Shown: in pieces, positions 12,818 to 23,900 of the stretch
Numbering within the stretch: position 1 is the stretch's first letter
Layout of the letters: each line of letters opens with the position of its first letter
DNA from: Anisakis pegreffii
Lineage: Eukaryota > Nematoda > Chromadorea > Rhabditida > Anisakidae
Reading direction: 5' to 3'
NCBI GenBank assembly: GCA_035041965.1
Contig: JAPYMA010003036.1
Span: 124,001-188,000, forward strand
DNA: 64,000 nucleotides
Position numbers and translations under genes: made by a program
Notes under the pieces: model-generated
Told to the model about the DNA's origin: nothing
What the model saw: the letters and a program-made list of their open reading frames with translations, nothing else
Databases searched by the model: none

Positions 12818-12950
12818 ATCATTAAACTCGGCTACTCAAGCAGAGTATGGTTTCAGAATATGGTTTCAATTCCAGAGAATCATTAAACTCAACTATAAGT
12901 AGTCTATAGAAAATCATTAAACTCGACTATAGAGAATCGATTATAAGTAT
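12818..12950. repeat. diverged direct repeat, three copies
   Basis: The motif ATCATTAAACTC followed by RRCTA appears near 12818, 12880 and 12913. The last two copies extend the similarity through CTATA and GTAT/GATT tails, suggesting local duplication. Confidence 0.7.
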
Positions 12951-13726
12951 TTGCATTTCAACAGTCCGTTGCTCATTCGTACTTCTGTGAAGAAACGCTA
13001 CTGTGCGAAGCACTAGAAGCATGCACACTTTTCAGAATGTGCATGATGATTTAGCCATCGTTTGTTTGGAGATGAGAAAGGAAAAGGATCTGATAACATC
13101 GAACTTATTGATCACTTCGAAAAGGAGCGCCTGTTCAAAGAATCCTCAGCCATTCGGCAACCATTTTTTTCACTAGTAGCTTGAAGATTTTCGAAGAAAT
13201 TTGTTTTCAGATGTGCCTGTTCAGTGAACTTAACGAAATGTGATGATTCTGTGCTTGCTCAGCTTCTGAATGTTTCCCTCGTATTCTCAATCGTTTCATT
13301 TTCCACAGAAACTTACAATCTATTGTGGTTAGCCTAGAGCTCAGTGATGCCATCTTCAGATATCAAATTACATACATATCTCATGATGGAATTTCATCGT
13401 TCAAATGAATATTGTGCTCTGCTTGACGTGTAGAGAAGTTGCTGCTGAACTCAGCAATCAGTCACAGAAGAGTTCTGCTGCTGCAGCAGCAGCAAACGTC
13501 CTTTAAAAGCTCAAAATTCCTCGTACTGTGATCTGATTTTTTTTATAATCAACAAATCATTTTCTTTCCATACAACCGCCGACGACGCGAAACTCTCACT
13601 GAAACGTGTTTATGTTTCCGTCGATCATTACCATCATTTTGCACATTATTGACGACATCTGTTCATATTCCACTTCACTTCAACGTGTCCAATGTAACTT
13701 TTCAAATTGCATTACTTCTTGAATAG

Positions 13727-14100
13727 ATGAAGGCAAGTGTAATTGATTCATCTATGAGCAAGCAAACGCTGCTGCAAATTCAAGTTCTGCTAACTTTTCT
13801 GTTTCATGGAACATTTTCCAAAAGAAGTCACTCACCTACGTATTCCTTTTCAAGTTGTTCGCAACAGAATGAAACGCTTTCGAGACTAGATTGTCGCCTG
13901 TTGCCATATGATAAGTGAGGTTTTTCGATGACGAGATGAGGTGTAGAAGAAAGTCAATCGAATTTTCGATTGATCAATCGAAAGTCAATCGAACTGGAAT
14001 TGGTGATTTGTTGACGAGAACGATGCTGTGTTTATGCAGGCAGCAGTTTCTTCGGTTCTTGGTGGTTACGATCATATTGGATGGATGGATGGATGGATGA
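13727..14100 (+). CDS. candidate secreted protein, two exons
   Basis: An acceptor (TTGAATAG) is directly followed by ATG at 13727. Exon 1 (13727-13916) has a second in-frame ATG at 13754 giving MSKQTLLQIQVLLTFLFHGT, a signal-peptide-like start, then a region with two cysteines and an N-glycosylation sequon (NET). It ends AA|GTGAGG. Exon 2 begins at 14040 after TTTATGCAG in the matching phase, reads K-QQFLRFL and runs on to a stop at 14098-14100 inside a GGAT array. A donor at TTG|GTGGTT (14064) would avoid translating the repeat, so the true continuation may be another exon. The product is unknown. Support is phase agreement plus the signal peptide; chance remains possible in this CT-rich region. 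Confidence 0.35.
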
Positions 14101-14153
14101 ATGGATGGATGGATGGGAGGGTGTTTTTGAGTGTATATAGATGGATGGATGGG
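14078..14153. repeat. interrupted (GGAT)n microsatellite
   Basis: Three blocks of GGAT separated by short unique sequence, the largest of the four arrays. Confidence 0.95.
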
Positions 14154-17100
14154 TGAGAGGAGCGTCGAGCGGAGAAGAAGAAGTTGGCTTGCTGTTGCAG
14201 TTGGCAATAAGCTATTAGTATTAGCATTAAGTGAGAAGTATCCATCATTCGGAGCAGTAGCAGTAGCAGTCAGTTGCTGTCTAATGATTGTTGAGATGTT
14301 GGTGTGGAGGATAATCAATGTGTTGTGGCTCTAGATAGCTGCTGCTGATGCTGCTGAATGTTGTTGTTAAACAATGAGGAGCAATGACATTACGGATGCA
14401 TTTGTGAGGAGCGAACACTTCTATTTAGTACTTCTTCCAATCGACGTTACTTTCACTGGAAGATGTCTTATGATGATGATGATGATGAGATCGTGATGAG
14501 GACGATGATAAGTTTTCTCTTATCTTAAGTTCATTCCAGCTTCGAAACACTTTCTTGTCTTTTCTCTAAGCTACTTTCTCGTCCGATAGTATATCGCTGA
14601 ATTCATGTTCACTGACTCATTTTCAATAGTAAGTAACCGCGATAATGACCACCATCCTAAACATTCAATCGGTTGACCTTCAGTAATTCAACGGATATGA
14701 GGAGGGTAGAATTTTCAAAATTTGAAAAGTTCAAAAGTCCACTTAAATTTTGCGTAAATTTTCAATTAGCCACTTCTTTATGGATTTCGCGTTGATGTTG
14801 TTATAATGATGAATAATTAGATGATCAGATGCGATTGGATACAATTAATGCGATAGAATTCGCGTTTAGAGATAGGCAGATGTGCGCGCCGCCGCTGAAC
14901 TAATGAATCAGTGAATTTGTTGGGTGCTGCCAATTTCATGATGATAGATTTTAGATGGTGGATTCACCAGTTGTTAATTTTCTTCATCCAATATCAACTC
15001 CGTCTTTTGGTAGTCTTCACTGCCACATACATGAATGAATGTATCCTCATCGTCATCATCATCATTATTGTTATTTGCAGTTCAACACCATTCAGTTCAC
15101 ATCAAGGCAGTCAGTCATCGTTGACGTCCTTCAGTAACCCGCTATCTGTTTCTTCATCAATCCGTCGTTGTTCTTCTGCATTCGATGTTGTGTTCCCTTC
15201 TATGATCCTTCTTCTGTGTCTTTGTTCTCTCCTGCTCCTGTTGCCATCTCCTGTATATGGTGTTCATTCCTTCACATATTCGTTCGTTCGTTTCAACGTC
15301 AGTTTCCATCTATGTGCTTGTGGTCGGTCGTTAGTTGTCGTCGATGTTGTCGTTTCTTAGAGCGAAGCGTTGTCCGGCCGTAGCCTATCGATTGCCTCCC
15401 GAGGGAGTGCTTCAAGGCTTCGAAGTGTTTTATGTCGTGCTTGCACTAGTATTACGGCCACTTTCACCGCTTCTGATTCTCGCTCGTGCTTTCTTCAATC
15501 GTTCTTTCAATCGCTCCTATCTATTGCTTCTGGCTTGTTGCTTACGCTTTCAACGTCATGATCAGATCGTCATCGTGTAAAATATCACACGTTCTAACTG
15601 TTCACTCCGTCCACCATTACCATCATCATCATCATGATGGATCGTCACTGATGCGAAAAGTACTTCCCTAATAACGTCAAATCTGTTTCTAATCACGACT
15701 TAATCCACATTCTATTCATCCAGTTCTAAACGCTGCTAACGTTACTTGTAGCTGTAGGCACTGAAATAATGAGATTGTTAGAATCACAAAATGTGAGAGA
15801 GTATCATTTACTCAATGAGTTTTGGAGTTTTTTTGTAGAAGAAGGTACTTAAGAGGAGGCAATGCTCATTCATCATCTGATGATGGCACTATGTGAACAA
15901 ATTTTACACTCAAAATTGTTCGATGCAACCGGACTGGTAACGCAACCGCTTTGTTGAGCAGTGGAGAATGAATGTCAGTCGCTGACGACTTAGAGAAAGC
16001 CGTGTTAGCCGTCTTAGTAGCGATAACGTGTTTCGAAATAGCATCGCATCATTTAGGTGCGTTTGTTGGTATTGGCGATGATGAAACACAAGCACTAGTA
16101 GTAGCTGACGAACAAGAAGACCAGCAACCACCGACAACATCTTAAGAGGAGCGAGCATCATCTCAACAACGATCGTAATATCACAATAGTCCGCTCGTTC
16201 ATGCCTCCTCAAATGTGAACAATCGAACAACGCGCACACGATCCACGGATTCATCAAACATCATCAATATCATGCGCTCATCATTGATACGCACACTGAA
16301 TTGTGACGAACTGAACTGCCGTACGGATCGTAAGTAGTAGCTATGTCGTCTTTCTTTTCGACTTTTACCGTTCTTCTCCATTGTTTATGATCACAAATGA
16401 TCATGGCTACAAATCAAATAATGTAAAACAGTCAACAGAAACCAATAAACAGTCTCAGCACAACGATTACAACCGAACAATTTGTGAGAAATCAATTAGG
16501 TTTGCGGGTTTAGTAATATGTTTGAATTGATTACTATCCCTAACAGTCAAGTGTTTTTGTTGTTGTACTCAAATGTGTTGAGCTTCAAGAAGTGGTGAAT
16601 TGAAAGATCGAAGAACTTGATGATCATCGATGACAATCAGCATTTCACCATTAGAGAAGATAAAAGAGAAGTAGAGAAGGCCAGTTACGATTCGTTAATC
16701 CTTCCCCGCTCACCAATTGCATCCCTCTGAGAAGAAAAAACAGCACCATCTTCCATCCATCTGTCTGTCTATCAACGTATGTATCTATGTGATCATCGTC
16801 ACATATCTTCTTCGTTCAGTCATCCTTCCAAAATGCAACGAAACATGAGAACAATTGAATCAGTGCAATTGAGTTATTGAGTTATGGCCCGCATTGTTTC
16901 AGCATTATCACCATCAGAGCAACACGACGACGATGGGTCGCTCCATTGTTGGGTCGTATGTCATCTTCCTATTATTCAGTGAATTTGATACTTCGAAAAA
17001 GATTATTAGTGTGATTCAAATGATGTTTTCTATTGAGATTATAATGGGAACAAATGAATTGATGCTATCCACATAGCAGCAAATTGCTTCAACAGTAAAT

Positions 17101-18020
17101 TGTCATTGTTCAGCGTCACATTCATCATGCAGTTTCAACGTTCAGTAAGATGAAAAGTTATGACGATAGAAACGTATTCGTTTATAGAGAATGAGTATTG
17201 TATTGAACGAACGCGACTCTTTTTAGATTGATAAGCATGATCTGTTGTGATTATGATAATGCCGACGAGTGGAATGATTCTTGATGCTTCGCTTCGCTGT
17301 ACTGCTTCCGAACGATTCACCTGCGAACTGTACAGTGAGCATTAGAACTGAATCATTCGTGCTTTCGTTACTCAAATAAACATTTCCAATGGTCCATCCA
17401 TTCATTCACTCAATAATCATAGATAGCTTCTCACCAGAGTATTCATCTATTTAATCACCGAATGTCACTTTCTTCTTGTTTTGTTGCATTGTTCTTTCAG
17501 TACAACTAATCATATTGCTCAACACAAAAAACACAAAAAACCTCAAATCTTGTCGCAGTTATTCAACAATCTCAGATGCTAACGTTTTAATGATGACAAA
17601 TTTTTCAATTGCTGACATTATTCATGTTAGATTAATGCTTGAAAACGTTTAGCATTACCTTTCTATGCAATAGGTCAAAGATACTTTAGTGGATTCCAAA
17701 CATTCCGTGTGCTTTCAAGATGTTGTGCTACTGAACTTTGTTTTCAGTTACACACTGATTATGACCTTACACTGATAACTCCGATACTGATAAGCAGTTT
17801 TGAATGATGCCGTACAGCTTCACTTATCATGGCAGCAGTCATTCACTTCATTTCACATCACTGTTCATTTCTCGTTTCTGTTTCTGTTTCCCATTGAGTG
17901 GAACACGCGCGCGCATCGATCACATGCATTATTGTATACGTTGAGCATTGTTGCGTGATTGAATCAAGACAACAGTGTTCTGATCTGGTATGCAGTAGTG
18001 ATCAATTTGCGGTTCGTGTT

Positions 18021-18055
18021 TGGACGGACGGACGGATGGACGGATGGATGGATGG
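18021..18055. repeat. (GGAC/GGAT)n microsatellite
   Basis: A run of GGAC units turning into GGAT units, in the same orientation as the other three arrays. Confidence 0.95.
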
Positions 18056-21000
18056 CTCGCCCTTTCCCAGCAGCAGCACTAACACCATTTGCAATCGCAA
18101 TCCAAGTTGACCTCTTGATTCACTCTTGGATGGTTCACTCATCCGAAGTATTCAGTTAGTCGCGTATCATCCATCCATTCAATTAAGCCGCCGTATCTAA
18201 CACAACTATTCACATCTTTCTGTCATCTGCATCTGCTCAACAAAACAAATAAGCCAATCGTCATCAGTGTCGTCGTCGTCATCATCATCTACGATGAAGT
18301 ACTAAAATCTGTTTGCTTATAGTTGTAGTATCTGGCGTGTGTGTATATGTAGATACACACACACATATCTGGTGTGCTCTTGATGGTGCTCTTGTCTCAC
18401 GATCATCATTCTCTCGAAGGATCGCATTATTCTTAACCCATCCATTATCCTATCCCATCATCATCCACTCACTAGCGCTACAACAAATAAATGTGTTCTT
18501 CGTTCTTCATCCGTCGTTCATTGTTGCAATAGAAACGCTACCAAGAGCGCATCAGTACGGCAGTTCAGATGCAGCACACATTAAACGGAAGGCTGCTGGA
18601 TGAGTGCCGAGTTGATCTATTCGCGTCCATCCATAGTCATCATCTGCAGCAGCAGCATCATCTTTCATTATCCGTTAGATGTAGTAGACATCATCGTTGG
18701 TTCGTTGGTTTACGGACGGACGACATATGTTCTGTGAGGTTGTGACTAGCAGCAGTAACAGCAACAGTTATTCAGTCAGTCTAGTTGTTGCTGCTGCTGC
18801 TATAAGTCGAAGCTATCATCTATCTATCTGTTATTCCATCCGTTATTCATCATCGTTGGTTGCATTCATTCAGCTCAACTATCGTTACTGATTGATTATT
18901 GTGCCATTGAGCCTGCTGCTGCTGTTGCTGCAACACAGATGCACAAAAGGACAGACAGATACAATGCAGCATACAGCAAACGCCATTACCTCATCATTGA
19001 CTTGCTGCAAAGGTCGACGACGACAATCATAACAATGATGACAACAATAGCGACATTCTAATTCTTGCATCGTGCGCCCTCTACTACTGCATCTATTGAA
19101 ACCATCCGCAGTATCGGCCGGCGCATATGTGGTGGTGACACATGACCAACGATTTCAACGACGGTGTTGGCGTCGATGACACGCCTTCATTCTCCCTTCA
19201 GTCATCCTTCTTCTTCATATTCTCGTATTGACTGTTGTTGCTGCTGCTGCTGGTGTTAGTTGACGACGCCACGCCATCGCCAATGCTGATGTCGGTCGAT
19301 CTGGTGACATTCTTTTCTTCTTATCTTCTTCCAGTTTTCTTCTTGTTTCATAAATAACTCCTATCGACAACAAATTCACTTTTTTTGTGCTGATGCGTTG
19401 AAGTGAAGAAGTGACGACGTTCGCATTCTTATTTTCTTCATTCTACTTACTATCAAGTCTTGTGTTCGATTCTCCTCTTTTGTATGCGTCATCCCGTTCA
19501 CAAGTTTAGTCATCGTTGATTGTCAACTGCACTTTCAACTACACATTCCACTTCGACAGTAAACTGTGCAGTTGAGATACACTTCTTGAGATTTTCAATT
19601 TCTGAGGTGCTTTTGTACAGCTTTCCATTCGTAACGTTTGAGTTGTTTTTAGTATTGTATGGCTTTTCTGATATTTTGCCGCATCGCTCATTAAACATCG
19701 GTGATAATGCTGCTGATGAGAAAGCTCAATTCACCACTAACTGTAGCAATGTAAAATTGTTAAATGACGACATCACCCAAGAAGTCATATAGTATATGCT
19801 GACAATATCAAGAAGTCGTATGCTTTGTCATCAAGAGATAAACATACTTTATCATCCGTAACCCACTCAACTATATCTTATCAGCACTAATCAAACATTT
19901 CATTAGCGACTATGTTTTCCTTCATACGAATGAATCCTTTCTTGAACACAAAAGCGTACAGTCGAATGTCAGAAAGCTTGACGATCGTATATTTCCAGGT
20001 TTAAAAGATTGCTTCATTCCACGTATTATTATGTTTTCGTGCACTCAACGAATCAGTTGATCAGGCGATGACTGCAACATATGAGCAATGCAACTTCAGC
20101 CAAGAAATTGATGTTGAATTTAACAGTCATATTCGATGGTCGTTAGCTGTGACGCTGTTTGATGAATGGATTCGCTTTCGCGTTCTTCTTACTTACACTG
20201 TTCTACTGTTCGTGCGTTGTTGTACTTCAGTTCTTTCCTCTGTCCTTACAATCGTACATCACCATCCAGCTTATGCAGTCAGTAGTCATTTCATATCTAT
20301 TCTAATTATCATACTACATGAAATGATGATGATGAATTTTCAACTGCATGACGTCCTCAGTATGCATCGAATACGATAATAATAATAATTTTATGTAAAC
20401 GTTCACAGTTGTATTAATATACACCGCGAATTCATGCTAACTTGTACGGTGTACTTGATGCGGCATTTGTAAATGTGACGCCGATAATACACGAAACAGC
20501 ATCGTAAACGCTATCGACAGGCGTTTATCATTCATGCTCTTGGTGTGTTCATACTGATTGTTAGTGCTTCAGAGTAGTAACAATGTGCTCATTTAGATGG
20601 CAATGATGATGCAGGTGAGGATGCTGCAGTTGAGATGTCTCGGAATAATGGACGAAACGTTCATTGGGTGATGGTGTTGTTGGTTGATGAGAACGTCGAA
20701 ATGAAACGACGAAAAATTCGTTCGTTCGTTCGTGCTCGAATGAATAACACACCACCACAACTACTGGTTTCACAGTCATTACGACTGGTTTCTGTTTGAG
20801 CAGAAGTGTGGCATCGACATTATATTCAACGAACAATTCATTTCATCATATATACATCATATATGTGTATGTGTATATGTACTACTCGATGGTCGCTCGA
20901 ATGAGCCATCATCAACGAATGTGAATCAACAACAGTGTGATAAGGAGAAGAACAAGACGGGAAACTAACTGATGTGAGTGAACGATTGAATGATTCTGTG

Positions 21001-21410
21001 CATTCATAGATGGAATCAGTATTGGTGAGTGCAGTAACAACAACAATGCATATAACAACATTCAGCATTCAGAACCAAAGCAGCAGCAGCAATCGTTTCG
21101 ACCTTGTCCTCTCTTTGCTGCTATACTTTACTGCTTCATTGAAAACTCAGATTGGTAAAGCTATGCCTCTATATTCATGCATTTGGTTGTGAGCGATTCT
21201 TAATGGTTGTCCCCTTCGTATTCATGTAATAGGTTTTTTGGCTTGCAGATGTCTTTTGCCTTAATGCGCCGTACCACATTAATCTTATTCGACATCATGC
21301 AACTAACTGTACGAAACCAATATTGCTCGAGCAATCTTATTGTTAGCTGTTTCTCAACCGTTATCAAATGCCTAGCGGAAGTTTCTCGCATCTTCTATCA
21401 TTACCTCAAT

Positions 21411-21577
21411 CGTATCATTACCTCTAGATCGCGGCTAAGCATCTCGTATCATTACCTCTAGATCGCGGCTAAGCATCTCGTATCATTACCTCTAGATCGC
21501 GGCTAAGCATCTCGTATCATTACCTCTAGATCGCGGCTAAGCATCTCGTATCATTACCTCAAGATCACGGCTAAGCA
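21411..21577. repeat. 34-bp minisatellite, 4.9 copies
   Basis: The unit starts CGTATCATTACCTCTAGATC and ends GCGGCTAAGCATCT. Starts are at 21411, 21445, 21479, 21513 and 21547. The first four units look identical; the last has two changes (TCTAGATCG to TCAAGATCA) and is cut short. A half unit (TATCATTACCTCAAT) precedes the array. The near-identity of the units points to recent expansion. Confidence 0.95.
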
Positions 21578-22350
21578 ATATAAGTCTTTTGCGTAAGAGT
21601 GATTATTGTCGTGAATTTAAGTGGATCCTTCAGATCAGATCGTTTCACATTGGTGTCGATCTATGCAGTCTAATTGGCTCATGATTGGCTGATTAATTGC
21701 AAAGTTGAGGAGTCGATTATTTTAAGTGTTCAGCGATGTGCATTGTGCGATGTTGAGGTGAGAGTGATAGCAGCGATGGGGGAGGCAACGATTTGGAATG
21801 ATGGTTTGTTTGTTGTATGTAGGTAGGTTCGATGCCAGACATCGGCAATCAGCATAACGCGATACACGAATACCTCCTCACAACGAACGACTATAATGGT
21901 TGGTGGTAGTATCATTTAACATTGTAGCAGTAGCAGCAACAACAGCAGCAATATAGCAACAAACAGCAGCCACTGCTGCTCCATCAATCCAACAAAGGCG
22001 AAGCTCTGAGCATCGATACGATGCGAATGAACGAACAGGGAGGGGAACGAAACAAGCACTCTAACGAAGCATACCGAAGTGTTCATCATCGGAGGCATCT
22101 GTTAGTCAGTGGCGTTTGCTCTCGTTAACGTTTTCGGTTTCGTTTACGATTATCACAGAAACTCGCCGCTGAGTGCTCCATCATCACTTCATCGTTCTAC
22201 TATCGTTTGCCATCATTCACTTGCATCCACATATAAGCGTTCACTTCGCCTAACAATCTCGCAACATTTTTCATTCATTCATTCACAAATCCATACGTTT
22301 CTCAACAAAACGAAATATTTGCATACTATTGTACGAAACCAACGTGACAA

Positions 22351-22372
22351 CAACAGCAGCAGCAGCAGCAGA
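22351..22372. repeat. (CAG)n microsatellite
   Basis: Seven CAG/CAA triplets. Confidence 0.9.
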
Positions 22373-22786
22373 AGTCCTCGGTTCTCAAACATTATTATTA
22401 TCAACTATTATTTGTTCAGCCTATCATGCACTGTCCCTTACTAGTGTTATTCATTAGGCGATCTATGACAAGATCAATTGTATTGTTGAATCTACATAGC
22501 AATTTAGTTCGTTGACTTATTTGAGTGATTCTCTCAGATATTTACTACATCTTCTCACCTGTCGAGTATTTGCATGAAAATGAATGCTGAAAAAGGAATA
22601 TTTCTCAATGGCCATATCTTCACCACCATTGAACTCAATATTCTAAGTATCATCGATCTTCTTACGTTTTATAGTGGGTCTTAGAATCACTAATTCCAAT
22701 CGCATCTACCTCCGCAATAATTTATTAGTTGTAGTTTGCATCTAACAGGCAGACCTCGAAGTTGAGGTTGTCTACATATCAAGGAC

Positions 22787-23136
22787 ATGTCATGTATAGG
22801 AACGATAATTGCAGATAAGTGCCGAACTTCATTATTTGGAGCATGCATTTTTGCACGGTTTCTAGATAGCTCGGAGAAAAATGAGTTTGTAAACGTACGG
22901 AATGGCGTTCATGCACTATGGCTGTTCAAGGATTACAAGCGATTAAGACCAAACCGTGTGCACATCAATGGTTTGGAACACATCTGTCATACTGTAAAGT
23001 AGCAGCAGTGGAGCATAAAATTGTGCCTAATTATGTATCTGATTCAGATGATCACCGCGAGAAGAACGAACGATTTTCACTTGTCAAATACAAGGGAGCA
23101 AACATTTCAGCGACAACAGTGATTCACACTGAATGA
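22787..23136 (+). pseudogene. coding-like stretch open in two successive frames
   Basis: Frame one runs from ATG 22787 to a stop at 23000-23002 and contains DKCRTSLFGACIFARFLDSS and FKDYKRLRPNRVHINGLEHI. Frame two, open from 22918 to 23136, contains KVAAVEHKIVPNYVSDSDDH and a charged tail. Both read like real protein, and the second takes over where the first stops, which is the pattern of one frameshift in an old coding exon or of an undetected intron. No splice pair joins them: candidate donor and acceptor are too close. It lies 0.8 kb upstream of the zinc-finger gene but cannot be joined to it in phase. The family is not recognised. Confidence 0.3.
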
Positions 23137-23900
23137 ATCAATGTGTTGATTGAGTGCCACGTCATCTGACGATCCAAAAAAGCTTTATCGATCGTCGGAT
23201 GATTCGAAAATGTACTTTAGTTGAATCTGCTAAAAAATCTGCATATTCCAAATTTATGAAGCTACCAATTGTGTTAAAATTATTGCGAGTGTCGAGCAGA
23301 TTTGATAGTTTCTTGATATTGAACGGTTGTTGAGGGCATCATTTTTGGAGTCGTTAAAGCGGGTGGGATATGCGTTCTTCTATGAGTTTCTTTAGATAAT
23401 GTTGAATTCAAAGACGTTTACGTAGCGTTTACGACCTACTTGCATACTGTGAGTCATCCACATCCACCAACTTTCGCAATATTTCAGTACCACTCAGCGA
23501 TTGATGTATGCAGCACCAAGATCATCATTACTTTCCTGATGTTGTTTTCTTTTTTTGAAGTATTGTGTTGCTATCATATCAATAGGGTTTGTTAAGTTGT
23601 TTGCTGGGTCAATTGTTCGAATCTAAATTCATTTCGAATGCATCTCGAGCAATCTTAATGGAGGAAGTGATTGTGATTAAGTGCGTCTGTGCTTACGTAT
23701 TGTATTGTGACTATTGAAACCAATCGCTACTATTAATTAACGTCACGTCGTTCGTTCCTCGCTTATCGTCATGCTTAATCAGCTCATTCGTTCAATAATG
23801 AAATTCTTGAACTTCAGCTATATTAAAATACTTTGGTATACAAACGTATCAAAAGATTGAGTGCATTAATTGATCAGCGAAACAGAATCGAAAAGGCGCG

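Larger units (their letters stand above)
10569..13726. other. region without a supported gene
   Basis: Contains a GGAT array (11241-11263), a short CA run (about 11569-11580), an ATG/CAT-rich tract near 11757-11775 and, at 12818-12950, three diverged copies of ATCATTAAACTCRRCTATA. The plus strand is rich in C and T, so Ser/Leu/Phe-rich frames stay open by chance on both strands (for example 11481-11900 and 11866-12204); none has matching splice sites. Confidence 0.4.
14154..22786. other. long region without a supported gene
   Basis: Dominated by short repeats: ATG/GAT tracts (near 14474 and 18275), CAG/CTG runs (near 18641, 18793, 18908, 19240, 22351) and TCATTC-rich sequence. Some hydrophobic ORFs arise from CT-rich sequence (15168-15580). 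A minisatellite at 21411-21577 and a GGAT array at 18021-18055 are listed separately. No frame here has flanking splice sites that agree in phase with a neighbour. Confidence 0.4.

Noticed and set aside
14911..15580. Overlapping hydrophobic frames, some starting like signal peptides or membrane proteins
   Set aside because: The plus strand here is CT-rich, which produces Leu/Ser/Phe-rich translations in any frame; no flanking splice sites agree in phase.
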